This document shows, piece by piece, positions 35,070-44,283 of a DNA stretch of 64,000 bases. The position numbers and the translations under genes were made by a program. The stretch is taken from the NCBI RefSeq assembly GCF_037577855.1, contig NZ_JBAKFX010000013.1, positions 1-64,000 on the forward strand. The letters are read 5' to 3'. The stretch is from Dethiothermospora halolimnae (lineage in GTDB: Bacteria; Bacillota; Clostridia; Tissierellales; VENL01). A model generated the notes under the pieces. That model did not search any database and was not told the DNA's origin. It saw nothing but the letters and a program-made list of their open reading frames with translations. How positions within the stretch are numbered: the first letter of the stretch is position 1; every line of letters starts with the position of its first letter.

Positions 35070-35525
35070 ATGGACTATGTAAAATATATTAGAGAAAGAG
35101 TAGGGCATGATGCTATAAATTTAACTGGGGTAAATGTATTAATATTAAATGATAAAGATGAAGTTTTGTTACAAAAAAGGGGGACATACCCCTATAAATG
35201 GGGACTAATAGGTGGAATTACCGAATTAGGAGAAGATGTTAAAGATACGGCTATAAGGGAAGCTAAAGAAGAAACTGGCCTAAATGTTAAAGATCTTAGT
35301 TTTTTAGATATAACGTCTGGGAAAGAGTGTTATATGGAATGTCCCAATGGGGATAAGGTTTATTTTATTTCAATAGGATATTATACTAGTGATTATGAAG
35401 GTGATTTGTTTATAGATATGAAGGAAACAATGGAGTTGGGGTTTTTTGACTATAATTCATTACCTAATAATATTCCTAAAACCCATAGGAAGATGATAGA
35501 TAGTTATTATAATTTAAAGAAATAG
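35070..35525 (+). CDS. Nudix hydrolase (ADP-ribose pyrophosphatase-like)
   Basis: This 151-residue protein has a complete Nudix box GGITELGEDVKDTAIREAKE then ETGL near residues 46-69 (G-x5-E-x7-RE-x-x-EE-x-G-L). The substrate-side sequences KWGLIGGITELGED and the GYYTSDYEGDL segment resemble the subfamily acting on ADP-ribose, NUDT-type nucleotide sugars or (d)NTPs in Firmicutes. The start ATG 35070 follows agaaaggtgg. It lies 52 bp before the threonine aldolase gene and is probably cotranscribed, although a functional link is not evident. It is unrelated in sequence to the Nudix gene at 898 beyond the motif. Confidence 0.87.
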   Translation: MDYVKYIRERVGHDAINLTGVNVLILNDKDEVLLQKRGTYPYKWGLIGGITELGEDVKDTAIREAKEETGLNVKDLSFLDITSGKECYMECPNGDKVYFISIGYYTSDYEGDLFIDMKETMELGFFDYNSLPNNIPKTHRKMIDSYYNLKK

Positions 35526-35577
35526 GTGGATAAAATAAATTATAATCTTATTAATTAACAATAAGGAGGAATGGTAG

Positions 35578-36618
35578 ATGTATAGCTTTAAGAATGACTA
35601 TAGTGAAGGAGCCCATCCAAGAATATTAGAGGCTCTCATTGAATCAAATACAGAACAGGTAGAAGGATACGGAGAGGATAAATATACTAAAGAAGCTATT
35701 AGATTATTAAAAGAAAAAATTGGAAGGGAGGATATTGATATTCATCTGCTCCCAGGGGGAACCCAAACAAATTTAACCGCTATTTCAGCCTTTCTAAGAC
35801 CCCATGAAGCAGCTATCTCAGCAAATACTGGTCATATATTGGTCCATGAAACTGGAGCTATTGAGGCCACAGGGCATAAGGCTATTTCTGTAAAAGTAGA
35901 TAATGGGAAATTAAATCCTGATGATATTAAACCAGTACTTGAAGAACATGCAGATGAACATATGGTAAAACCTAAATTAGTTTATATTTCAAACTCCACA
36001 GAGATAGGAACAATTTATAAAAAGGAAGAAATAGAAGAGCTTAGTAAATTTTGTAGAGAAAATGACCTTCTATTATTTCTTGATGGAGCAAGACTCGGTT
36101 CTGCCCTATGCTCAGAAGATAATAATATAAAACTTTCAGACTTGGGGAATCTCGTAGATGCCTTTTATATAGGAGGAACTAAGAATGGTGCCTTATTGGG
36201 AGAAGCTTTAATTATTTGTAATGACTACCTTAAAACAGATTTTAGATATCATATTAAGCAAAAAGGGGCATTACTTGCTAAAGGAAAGGTGCTTGGGGTA
36301 CAATTTTTAGAACTTTTTAAAGATAATCTATACTTTGACTTAGCAAATCATGCTAATGATATGGCTAAACTATTAAGGAATGGAATCACTGAAGCTGGAT
36401 ATTCTTTTTTAATTAATTCATGTTCAAATCAAATCTTTCCTATCTTTCCAAAGGAAATAGCAGAAAAGCTTGGGGAGAAATATGCCTTTTATATTTGGGA
36501 AAAGATTGATAAGGATAATTCTGCTATTCGCCTTGTGACCTCTTGGGCAACTAGGGAGGAGAAGGTTATGGAGTTTGTTGAGGATTTGAAGAGGTATAGT
36601 AGGGAAAGCATAAAGTAA
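35578..36618 (+). CDS. ltaE: Low-specificity L-threonine aldolase
   Basis: A 346-residue PLP enzyme of the beta-eliminating lyase family, cleaving L-threonine and L-allo-threonine to glycine and acetaldehyde. It begins SFKNDYSEGAHPRILEALIE and has LLPGGTQTNLTAISAFLRPH near 60, the PLP-binding Asp in LLLFLDGARLGSAL near 170 and the Schiff-base lysine K202 in FYIGGTKNGALLGEALI. Length is normal for the family. It starts at ATG 35578 after aaggagga. The CRISPR leader begins right after its stop; the gene itself is unrelated to CRISPR. The glycine supply suits a clostridial amino-acid metabolism. Confidence 0.94.
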   Translation: MYSFKNDYSEGAHPRILEALIESNTEQVEGYGEDKYTKEAIRLLKEKIGREDIDIHLLPGGTQTNLTAISAFLRPHEAAISANTGHILVHETGAIEATGHKAISVKVDNGKLNPDDIKPVLEEHADEHMVKPKLVYISNSTEIGTIYKKEEIEELSKFCRENDLLLFLDGARLGSALCSEDNNIKLSDLGNLVDAFYIGGTKNGALLGEALIICNDYLKTDFRYHIKQKGALLAKGKVLGVQFLELFKDNLYFDLANHANDMAKLLRNGITEAGYSFLINSCSNQIFPIFPKEIAEKLGEKYAFYIWEKIDKDNSAIRLVTSWATREEKVMEFVEDLKRYSRESIK

Positions 36619-36828
36619 CAATATAAAAAATATAAAGGGTACTGAAATGTTAGATTACCAAACAAAATATATAATTAAACTGTCTAAAAGGCTTTAAAAT
36701 AGACGTTCTTCAAGAATATTAAATTGAAAATTTCAGAAACTAAAATCGGTTGGTAAAATTATTACTAAATGTTGAAATATAGAGGTATTTAGTATATACT
36801 TATATTTAAGGGTGGCTATTTTACTAGG
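36619..36828 (+). promoter_or_regulatory. CRISPR leader with promoter
   Basis: This is a 210-bp AT-rich region between ltaE and repeat 1. A promoter is clear: ttgaaa (36772-36777), 17 bp, tatact (36795-36800). Transcription would begin about 20 bp before repeat 1 and run along the + strand. The leader is at the end opposite to the degenerate last repeat, so new spacers should be added here, next to 36859. Confidence 0.8.
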
Positions 36829-39800
36829 ATTGAACCTTAACATAGGATGTATTTAAATAACATTCTTTCGTGGCTTTCATGACCTACTGGTATATTGAAC
36901 CTTAACATAGGATGTATTTAAATATACACATTTAGAACATTCTAAAGAAATAGCCAATAATTGAACCTTAACATAGGATGTATTTAAATGGCCTTATATT
37001 GCTCTCTATTAAAGTTTTTCCCATTGAACCTTAACATAGGATGTATTTAAATAAAGAAGAAAATTGGGCTAAAGAAGACGGTTCCAATTGAACCTTAACA
37101 TAGGATGTATTTAAATATTCCATTCTAAGGCTTTAAAAGAACCTTCCCTATGATTGAACCTTAACATAGGATGTATTTAAATATCTCTCCTTTGTCAATG
37201 ATATATTGACAATCCCACATTGAACCTTAACATAGGATGTATTTAAATATAGTTATGTCTATTTCACTTTTTTCTATATCCTTCATTGAACCTTAACATA
37301 GGATGTATTTAAATAAGAACTTTAATAGCTATTAAGACTACATTATTAATTGAACCTTAACATAGGATGTATTTAAATCCCTATATTGTGAACCAAAAGA
37401 AGAACAGGGAAGGCATTGAACCTTAACATAGGATGTATTTAAATCTCCAACAATTATGTTGTTCTTTAATCATTATTTGGATTGAACCTTAACATAGGAT
37501 GTATTTAAATTATTTATATACTGATTAAATACTTCTCTAGAACAAAATTGAACCTTAACATAGGATGTATTTAAATGATCCTTTTGGAGCTTTGCTGCAA
37601 ACCACATAGAATAATTGAACCTTAACATAGGATGTATTTAAATACCTCATAGTCCTTACTATTAATTGTAATTTTCAACAATTGAACCTTAACATAGGAT
37701 GTATTTAAATCGCTATAGGGCAAGAAACATTCGATAATAAGCATCAATTGAACCTTAACATAGGATGTATTTAAATGCTTTTCACGAACTTATAAGATAT
37801 AGATATTTAGATATTGAACCTTAACATAGGATGTATTTAAATTGGAAAGCAAAAGGATTATACAGTTATTTAATGGGAATTGAACCTTAACATAGGATGT
37901 ATTTAAATAGAATATTATGATAGCCTTGATGAATTACTTAAAAGATTGAACCTTAACATAGGATGTATTTAAATGCGAAATCCTCTATTTCATCTGTATG
38001 CTCTATTCTTATTGAACCTTAACATAGGATGTATTTAAATTTTTTTGCACGAAATCTTCTTCTTTTTCTTGTATAATTGAACCTTAACATAGGATGTATT
38101 TAAATTTATCTAGCCTTAAATCTGTTATATTACTTTGGCTAAATTGAACCTTAACATAGGATGTATTTAAATAGGCTTAGGAAAGGCAATTCCTGCATCT
38201 TTACAGATATTGAACCTTAACATAGGATGTATTTAAATCCTTTTGGCATTGCATTTCTTCTATCCTCTATATTAATTGAACCTTAACATAGGATGTATTT
38301 AAATACACTTTTCTTTTCAATTCCCCATCTATAGTAGGAACATTGAACCTTAACATAGGATGTATTTAAATACTTTGGGAATAATATCTGTCAACTGTTC
38401 GTTGACTATTGAACCTTAACATAGGATGTATTTAAATTAAATTTTTGTATCTGATTAGTTTGTTCCCCAAATATTGAACCTTAACATAGGATGTATTTAA
38501 ATATCTTTAAAACTCATACCACTACTAATCAAACTAGTATATTGAACCTTAACATAGGATGTATTTAAATCTTCTAAGGTCTTTTTCTCCTTGCTTACCT
38601 ATTATGATTGAACCTTAACATAGGATGTATTTAAATGTGGTTATATTTTTTCCATTTTCTTTAGTGCATATAAATTGAACCTTAACATAGGATGTATTTA
38701 AATCCATTTTTATTTGCTCCATTTTGAGCACCTTGAGCCATATTGAACCTTAACATAGGATGTATTTAAATATCGAGAAAGCTCCCGACTGTGCACCTTC
38801 AATTAGATTGAACCTTAACATAGGATGTATTTAAATTTTTTATGATATGTCAACAGCAATAGCTACAACAATATTGAACCTTAACATAGGATGTATTTAA
38901 ATTCTTTCGCCATCTTACTTACCATCTGTATCTGAATATTGAACCTTAACATAGGATGTATTTAAATGAAGATGAATGGTTAAAAAATCGAGTTAGATAT
39001 CCTATTGAACCTTAACATAGGATGTATTTAAATATGAATGGATTTGATGGAAAAGTATTTAGATACTAATTGAACCTTAACATAGGATGTATTTAAATGT
39101 ATATGAGGACACCAAGAATTTCACAGAAGAAAAATTGAACCTTAACATAGGATGTATTTAAATTTATCAAAGAAAGCCTCGGCAGAGTAAAACCTTCCTA
39201 TTGAACCTTAACATAGGATGTATTTAAATTTGAAGTTAAAATTTGGTTTGTAGTTTCTAAAATCTATTGAACCTTAACATAGGATGTATTTAAATTTCTT
39301 CTTAGATGTTTCAACAGAAGAAATGAATTCAATTGAACCTTAACATAGGATGTATTTAAATATGTTTGAACGGTAGAATTAAAACAGCAGGAGGATTATT
39401 GAACCTTAACATAGGATGTATTTAAATCCAGACGAACCCGTTTCTCTTTGCAGTAGAGCAAACATTGAACCTTAACATAGGATGTATTTAAATTTTGCTT
39501 AGAGTTATAGTGTTTACATCTAAGAAAGTATTGAACCTTAACATAGGATGTATTTAAATCTTCCTGCATAATCACTTAGCATTTCGTTTATCATATTGAA
39601 CCTTAACATAGGATGTATTTAAATAAGTTAAGAAAGGGGGATGTAATATGAGTACTATGGATTGAACCTTAACATAGGATGTATTTAAATTAGGCAGTCT
39701 CTACAAACTCAGTTAGGTATACTTGAATTGAACCTTAACATAGGATGTATTTAAATCGTCGAATATATCTCTGAATTTAACATTAATCATATATTGAACC

Positions 39801-42800
39801 TTAACATAGGATGTATTTAAATACTGTTGACTAGGAATAGTTAGTAGTATAACAGAAAATTGAACCTTAACATAGGATGTATTTAAATGTTTTACTTGCT
39901 ATTGTATTATCCGTATATTGACTAATTGAACCTTAACATAGGATGTATTTAAATTCATTAACTTTTACTCCTAGTCTGCAAATCATATTAATTGAACCTT
40001 AACATAGGATGTATTTAAATACGGGTGTCCTAGTCTTAGCCTCCGCAACTACAAATTGAACCTTAACATAGGATGTATTTAAATCTATCTCCAACTGATA
40101 CTTTATCGTCTGCATAATAAATTGAACCTTAACATAGGATGTATTTAAATAATTTTTCGGCAAGTCCATTAATAAATCCTAATGCATTGAACCTTAACAT
40201 AGGATGTATTTAAATAGACAAATATGATGCTAGGAAAGTAAAATATCAACATTGAACCTTAACATAGGATGTATTTAAATCTGGATGCATATCTCTTACT
40301 AATACCAGTTGCTTTATTGAACCTTAACATAGGATGTATTTAAATGATTTTCCACCAACAAAACCATTCTCTATTCCAGTAATTGAACCTTAACATAGGA
40401 TGTATTTAAATATATGAACAACTATGGAATAAGATGTTAAATAACAAATTGAACCTTAACATAGGATGTATTTAAATTAATTCCTACACATACAAATTTA
40501 GCTGACTCTACCCATTGAACCTTAACATAGGATGTATTTAAATAAGTTTATTTGCTTAATCTTATTCTCGTATTCTTCATTGAACCTTAACATAGGATGT
40601 ATTTAAATATACAGAACACTGTTAAATTAGTTTCTAAACTACTTAAATTGAACCTTAACATAGGATGTATTTAAATCAGAACGACCCATAAGAGTTGCTA
40701 TAATTGCACCTATTGAACCTTAACATAGGATGTATTTAAATGGTACATCGGCGTAAGTATAAGTTCCATTTAGAATATTGAACCTTAACATAGGATGTAT
40801 TTAAATAAATACAATGTGATATCGTAACCTTTTCTCCATGAAATTGAACCTTAACATAGGATGTATTTAAATTTTTTTAAGTGATTTAACATATTAACAT
40901 CTCCCCTTAATTGAACCTTAACATAGGATGTATTTAAATTTGTTATTAATTTTCTGATTAATTAAGCTATTTATCATTGAACCTTAACATAGGATGTATT
41001 TAAATCCACTTGCATATAAGTCGAATATATATTTAATTAATTGAACCTTAACATAGGATGTATTTAAATTAGCTTCCTAACTTATTAGTTTTATTAAGAA
41101 AATATATTGAACCTTAACATAGGATGTATTTAAATTGCCTAAAAGTGTGTCTTTGACTTCCTTGTTCATTTATTGAACCTTAACATAGGATGTATTTAAA
41201 TGGCTTAGTCTTCAACTCTCCATCTTCTAGCCATGTTATTGAACCTTAACATAGGATGTATTTAAATACTGTAAAATGCCAAGATACATACTTATCACAT
41301 GCATTGAACCTTAACATAGGATGTATTTAAATACTGTAAAATGCCAAGATACATACTTATCACATGCATTGAACCTTAACATAGGATGTATTTAAATATT
41401 AGTCTCTTAATATATTTTAATACTGTATTCTTAGATTGAACCTTAACATAGGATGTATTTAAATTGTTTGGCCAAGGACTTGATACAACCACAGACAAGT
41501 ATTGAACCTTAACATAGGATGTATTTAAATGCTATAGTCATCATTGGGTCGTCTCCTGCTAATTCATTGAACCTTAACATAGGATGTATTTAAATAATCC
41601 TAGTAGATTATCACCATCCACTTGAATTTTAATTGAACCTTAACATAGGATGTATTTAAATCCGTTAACTGTATATCCAAACGGTAGAATTGTGTAATTG
41701 AACCTTAACATAGGATGTATTTAAATGACAAGTTGTAAAACCTTGCCTGTTATGTATCTCTTATTGAACCTTAACATAGGATGTATTTAAATCAATGGTA
41801 CCGGAATATATGCTAAAGATGGAAATGGATTGAACCTTAACATAGGATGTATTTAAATACAATCCTGTTTCACTAACTTCATCCCTAACACCATATTGAA
41901 CCTTAACATAGGATGTATTTAAATGTCGAAGAATACCTCGGAGAAATCGACTTCTAAGTGATTGAACCTTAACATAGGATGTATTTAAATAAATGTGTTA
42001 TGCTATTTATCCAGTAGTTAGGTTTGATTGAACCTTAACATAGGATGTATTTAAATTTTACACTGGTGCTTTTCTGCTCCTTATCTATTATAATTGAACC
42101 TTAACATAGGATGTATTTAAATTGGCATCCGTTACTTTCTTTTGGTAATCTTCTTGTAAATTGAACCTTAACATAGGATGTATTTAAATTTGCACTATGT
42201 ATAGAGTTCAAAGATTGTAAAGGAAATTGAACCTTAACATAGGATGTATTTAAATTTTAAAGGTATATCAAGCATTAATGCATATTCGATTATTGAACCT
42301 TAACATAGGATGTATTTAAATGTAAGTTAGACTCAACATATGCTGTGTCAGGAGCTATTGAACCTTAACATAGGATGTATTTAAATTATACAATCTCTAT
42401 TTCATCAACTCTTATTAGAGGGATTGAACCTTAACATAGGATGTATTTAAATCCGTAAAGAAAATAGCAAGCCATTCCATACATCGGATTGAACCTTAAC
42501 ATAGGATGTATTTAAATGCCTTTATGTCCCCGCCTATACCTAGTAGCTTTCCCTTATTGAACCTTAACATAGGATGTATTTAAATAGCCTAAAAAAAGTA
42601 CTCCTACAAAAATAGACCCAAATTGAACCTTAACATAGGATGTATTTAAATAGATTATTATTGTCTATATCTTCTATACTTTGATTTATTGAACCTTAAC
42701 ATAGGATGTATTTAAATAAACAATCCTCACAGAACACCTCACCACATTCTTGAATTGAACCTTAACATAGGATGTATTTAAATTATGGAGGTACTTTATA

Positions 42801-42980
42801 CAACCCACAAGGATATAAATTGAACCTTAACATAGGATGTATTTAAATAATTTAATGCGAAGTACTGATTTTAGAGATAAACAAATTGAACCTTAACATA
42901 GGATGTATTTAAATGCAAAATATGCTGCAAGAATGCATGAAGATATTTATATTGAACCTTAACATAGGATGTATTTAAGT
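36829..42980 (+). CRISPR. Type I-B CRISPR array, 94 repeats and 93 spacers
   Basis: I counted 94 copies of a 30-bp repeat that starts attgaacctt, continues aacataggat and ends gtatttaaat. Repeat-to-repeat distances are 63-68 bp, so spacers are 33-38 nt. All copies I read are identical except the last (42951-42980), which ends atttaagt, marking the distal end. The leader and its promoter are at 36619-36828. By analogy with clostridial I-B systems, Cas6 would cut to leave an 8-nt tag atttaaat at the 5' end of each crRNA. Spacers 68 (41268-41302) and 69 (41333-41367) are identical. Spacer 43 (39625-39660) contains a ribosome-site-like ggggg and a downstream ATG. The array size implies a long active history. 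Confidence 0.98.
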
Positions 42981-43025
42981 ACTATAATATATTAGCTAAA
43001 AGTATATTTACATAAATATAGATCG

Positions 43026-43165
43026 ATTGAACTTAAAAATAATGGGAAAATACAAGTACATATGTTATTATATATTTATTAACCATAACAAGTAGTTGTA
43101 TTTAAATATAAGTTGAATGAAACAATTTAACTTTTATTAACCATAACATTTGATGTAAAAATTTA
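43026..43165 (+). repeat. Three decayed CRISPR repeats beyond the array
   Basis: Repeat-like segments follow the last good repeat: attgaacttaaaaataa at 43026, aaccataacaag...ttgtatttaaat ending at 43106, and aaccataacatttgatgtaaa near 43139. They keep the core of the repeat (aacc.taaca...gat/ttgta.tt) but with many changes and irregular spacing (about 55-60 bp). They look like the eroded oldest end of the array, now forming the region upstream of the cas promoter. Confidence 0.65.
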
Positions 43166-43192
43166 ATTATGACATTATTTTAGCAGTGTATT

Positions 43193-43201
43193 TGGTATAA
43201 T
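43193..43201 (+). promoter_or_regulatory. Extended -10 promoter of the cas region
   Basis: tggtataat (TGN plus TATAAT) lies at 43193-43201, about 50 bp before the GTG start of the HTH gene. No strong -35 matches, which suits an extended -10 promoter. Confidence 0.6.
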
Positions 43202-43254
43202 ATGATTATAAATTCAATAAGATGAATAAAACAATTTATAAAAGAGGTGGAGAT

Positions 43255-43488
43255 GTGTCTAAACTGTCGATTCAGTTGAAATTATTAGATATATTATTAG
43301 ATGAAGATATCCATAGTGGAAAAGAACTAGCAGAGGAATTAGAAATAAAAAATAGTACTATAAGATGGTATATAATGAATTTAATAATATCTGGATTCCA
43401 AATAGAATCTTTTAGAGGAAAGGGTGGGGGCTATAAACTAAATAAAAAAATGTGTGCAAATAATATTTTGAGACTAATAGAAAGCTGA
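43255..43488 (+). CDS. Small HTH protein between array and cas6, putative cas regulator
   Basis: A protein of about 77 residues (GTG 43255, with gaggtgg at 43244-43250) or 88 residues (ATG 43222, no ribosome site). It is a bare winged helix: LSIQLKLLDILLDEDIHSGK, ELAEELEIKNSTIRWYIMNL, IISGFQIESFRGKGGGYKLN. This matches the N-terminal HTH-11/BirA- or WYL-type HTH (E-L-A-E-x-L-x-x-S/N-x-x-T-I-x-x-x-I-x-x-L, then G-x-G-Y-x-L) without the ligand domain. It sits between the array and cas6, on the same strand, and 87 bp before cas6, where an inverted repeat aatact/agtatt (43501-43526) precedes the cas6 promoter. I infer that it controls cas expression. It is not a standard Cas protein. Confidence 0.75.
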   Translation: MSKLSIQLKLLDILLDEDIHSGKELAEELEIKNSTIRWYIMNLIISGFQIESFRGKGGGYKLNKKMCANNILRLIES

Positions 43489-43524
43489 CATATTAACTTA
43501 AATACTCATAAAAACATAAAAGTA

Positions 43525-43553
43525 TTTACAAAATAAAACAATAAGTATAAAAT
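43525..43553 (+). promoter_or_regulatory. cas6 promoter with upstream inverted repeat
   Basis: tttaca (43525-43530), 17 bp, taaaat (43548-43553). The arms aatact (43501-43506) and agtatt (43521-43526) overlap the -35, a possible operator for the small HTH protein. The assignment is inferred from position. Confidence 0.5.
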
Positions 43554-43575
43554 TAGGTATAAAGGGGGTGGTTAA

Positions 43576-44268
43576 ATGAAGGTTTTTGAAATATCTATGT
43601 TAGTATTCTTACTAAAAGATATAAATTCAAAAGAAGCCTTTTCAAAGATAGGTGAGTTTATAGATAGTGGAATGGCTAAAAAAACAGAATTATTAGAATT
43701 ACATAATACAAACACATACAAAAACTATTGTTTTTGTTCCTTGTTTCCACTAGAAAACGATAAAGTTTATAAGGCTGGAAATAGCTATACGATAAGAATA
43801 AGAACAGTTAATAATGAACTAGCCAAATTCTTTAATAATAAACTAGTAAATCATTATAATGATAATATAAAAGCTCTAACATCAACAATTAAAGTATTAC
43901 CTAAGAGATATATTGAAAAAATTTATTCTATAACTCCTTCGATAATTAAGACAGATAAAGGATATTGGAAAGGAAATATCTCCCTAGATGACTTTGAAAG
44001 AAGGTTAAAGGAGAATCTGATAAAAAAATATAATTTATTAAACAATACAAAAATAAACGAAGATTTTCAGCTTTATACATCTGTAGAGTTTAACAATAAA
44101 AAGCCTATAGCAATAGAATATAAAGGTAAAAAAATACTTGGAGATAAGTTAACCATACATATTAGTGATGATGAGAAGGCTCAAGAACTGGCATATATGA
44201 GTCTAGGTACAGGGGTATTAGAAATGAATGCTAGAGGTGCTGGATATATGAACTTTAAGTGGTTATAA
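43576..44268 (+). CDS. cas6: CRISPR repeat endoribonuclease Cas6
   Basis: A 230-residue Cas6-family protein that should cut the array transcript in each repeat and, in type I-B, is needed to make mature crRNA. The C-terminal glycine-rich loop is present: LGTGVLEMNARGAGYMNFKW near 210-230, matching the G-x-G-x-x-x-x-x-G-x-G ending of Cas6. The N-terminal ferredoxin-like start FEISMLVFLLKDIN fits. The catalytic His is not certain from sequence; H23-like residues are lacking near the N terminus, but His occurs in LELHNTNTYK. It starts ATG 43576 after aaaggggg. It is the first gene of the effector operon; cas8b follows by 15 bp. Confidence 0.92.
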   Translation: MKVFEISMLVFLLKDINSKEAFSKIGEFIDSGMAKKTELLELHNTNTYKNYCFCSLFPLENDKVYKAGNSYTIRIRTVNNELAKFFNNKLVNHYNDNIKALTSTIKVLPKRYIEKIYSITPSIIKTDKGYWKGNISLDDFERRLKENLIKKYNLLNNTKINEDFQLYTSVEFNNKKPIAIEYKGKKILGDKLTIHISDDEKAQELAYMSLGTGVLEMNARGAGYMNFKWL

Positions 44269-44283
44269 AAAGGCGGTGATAAT

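Noticed and set aside
36829..42980. Protein-coding frames within the CRISPR array
   Set aside because: The regular 30-bp repeat with unique spacers explains the region; any open frame is incidental.
43222..43488. The small HTH gene as an antitoxin
   Set aside because: No toxin-like partner is adjacent; the neighbours are the array and cas6, so a cas regulator fits better.
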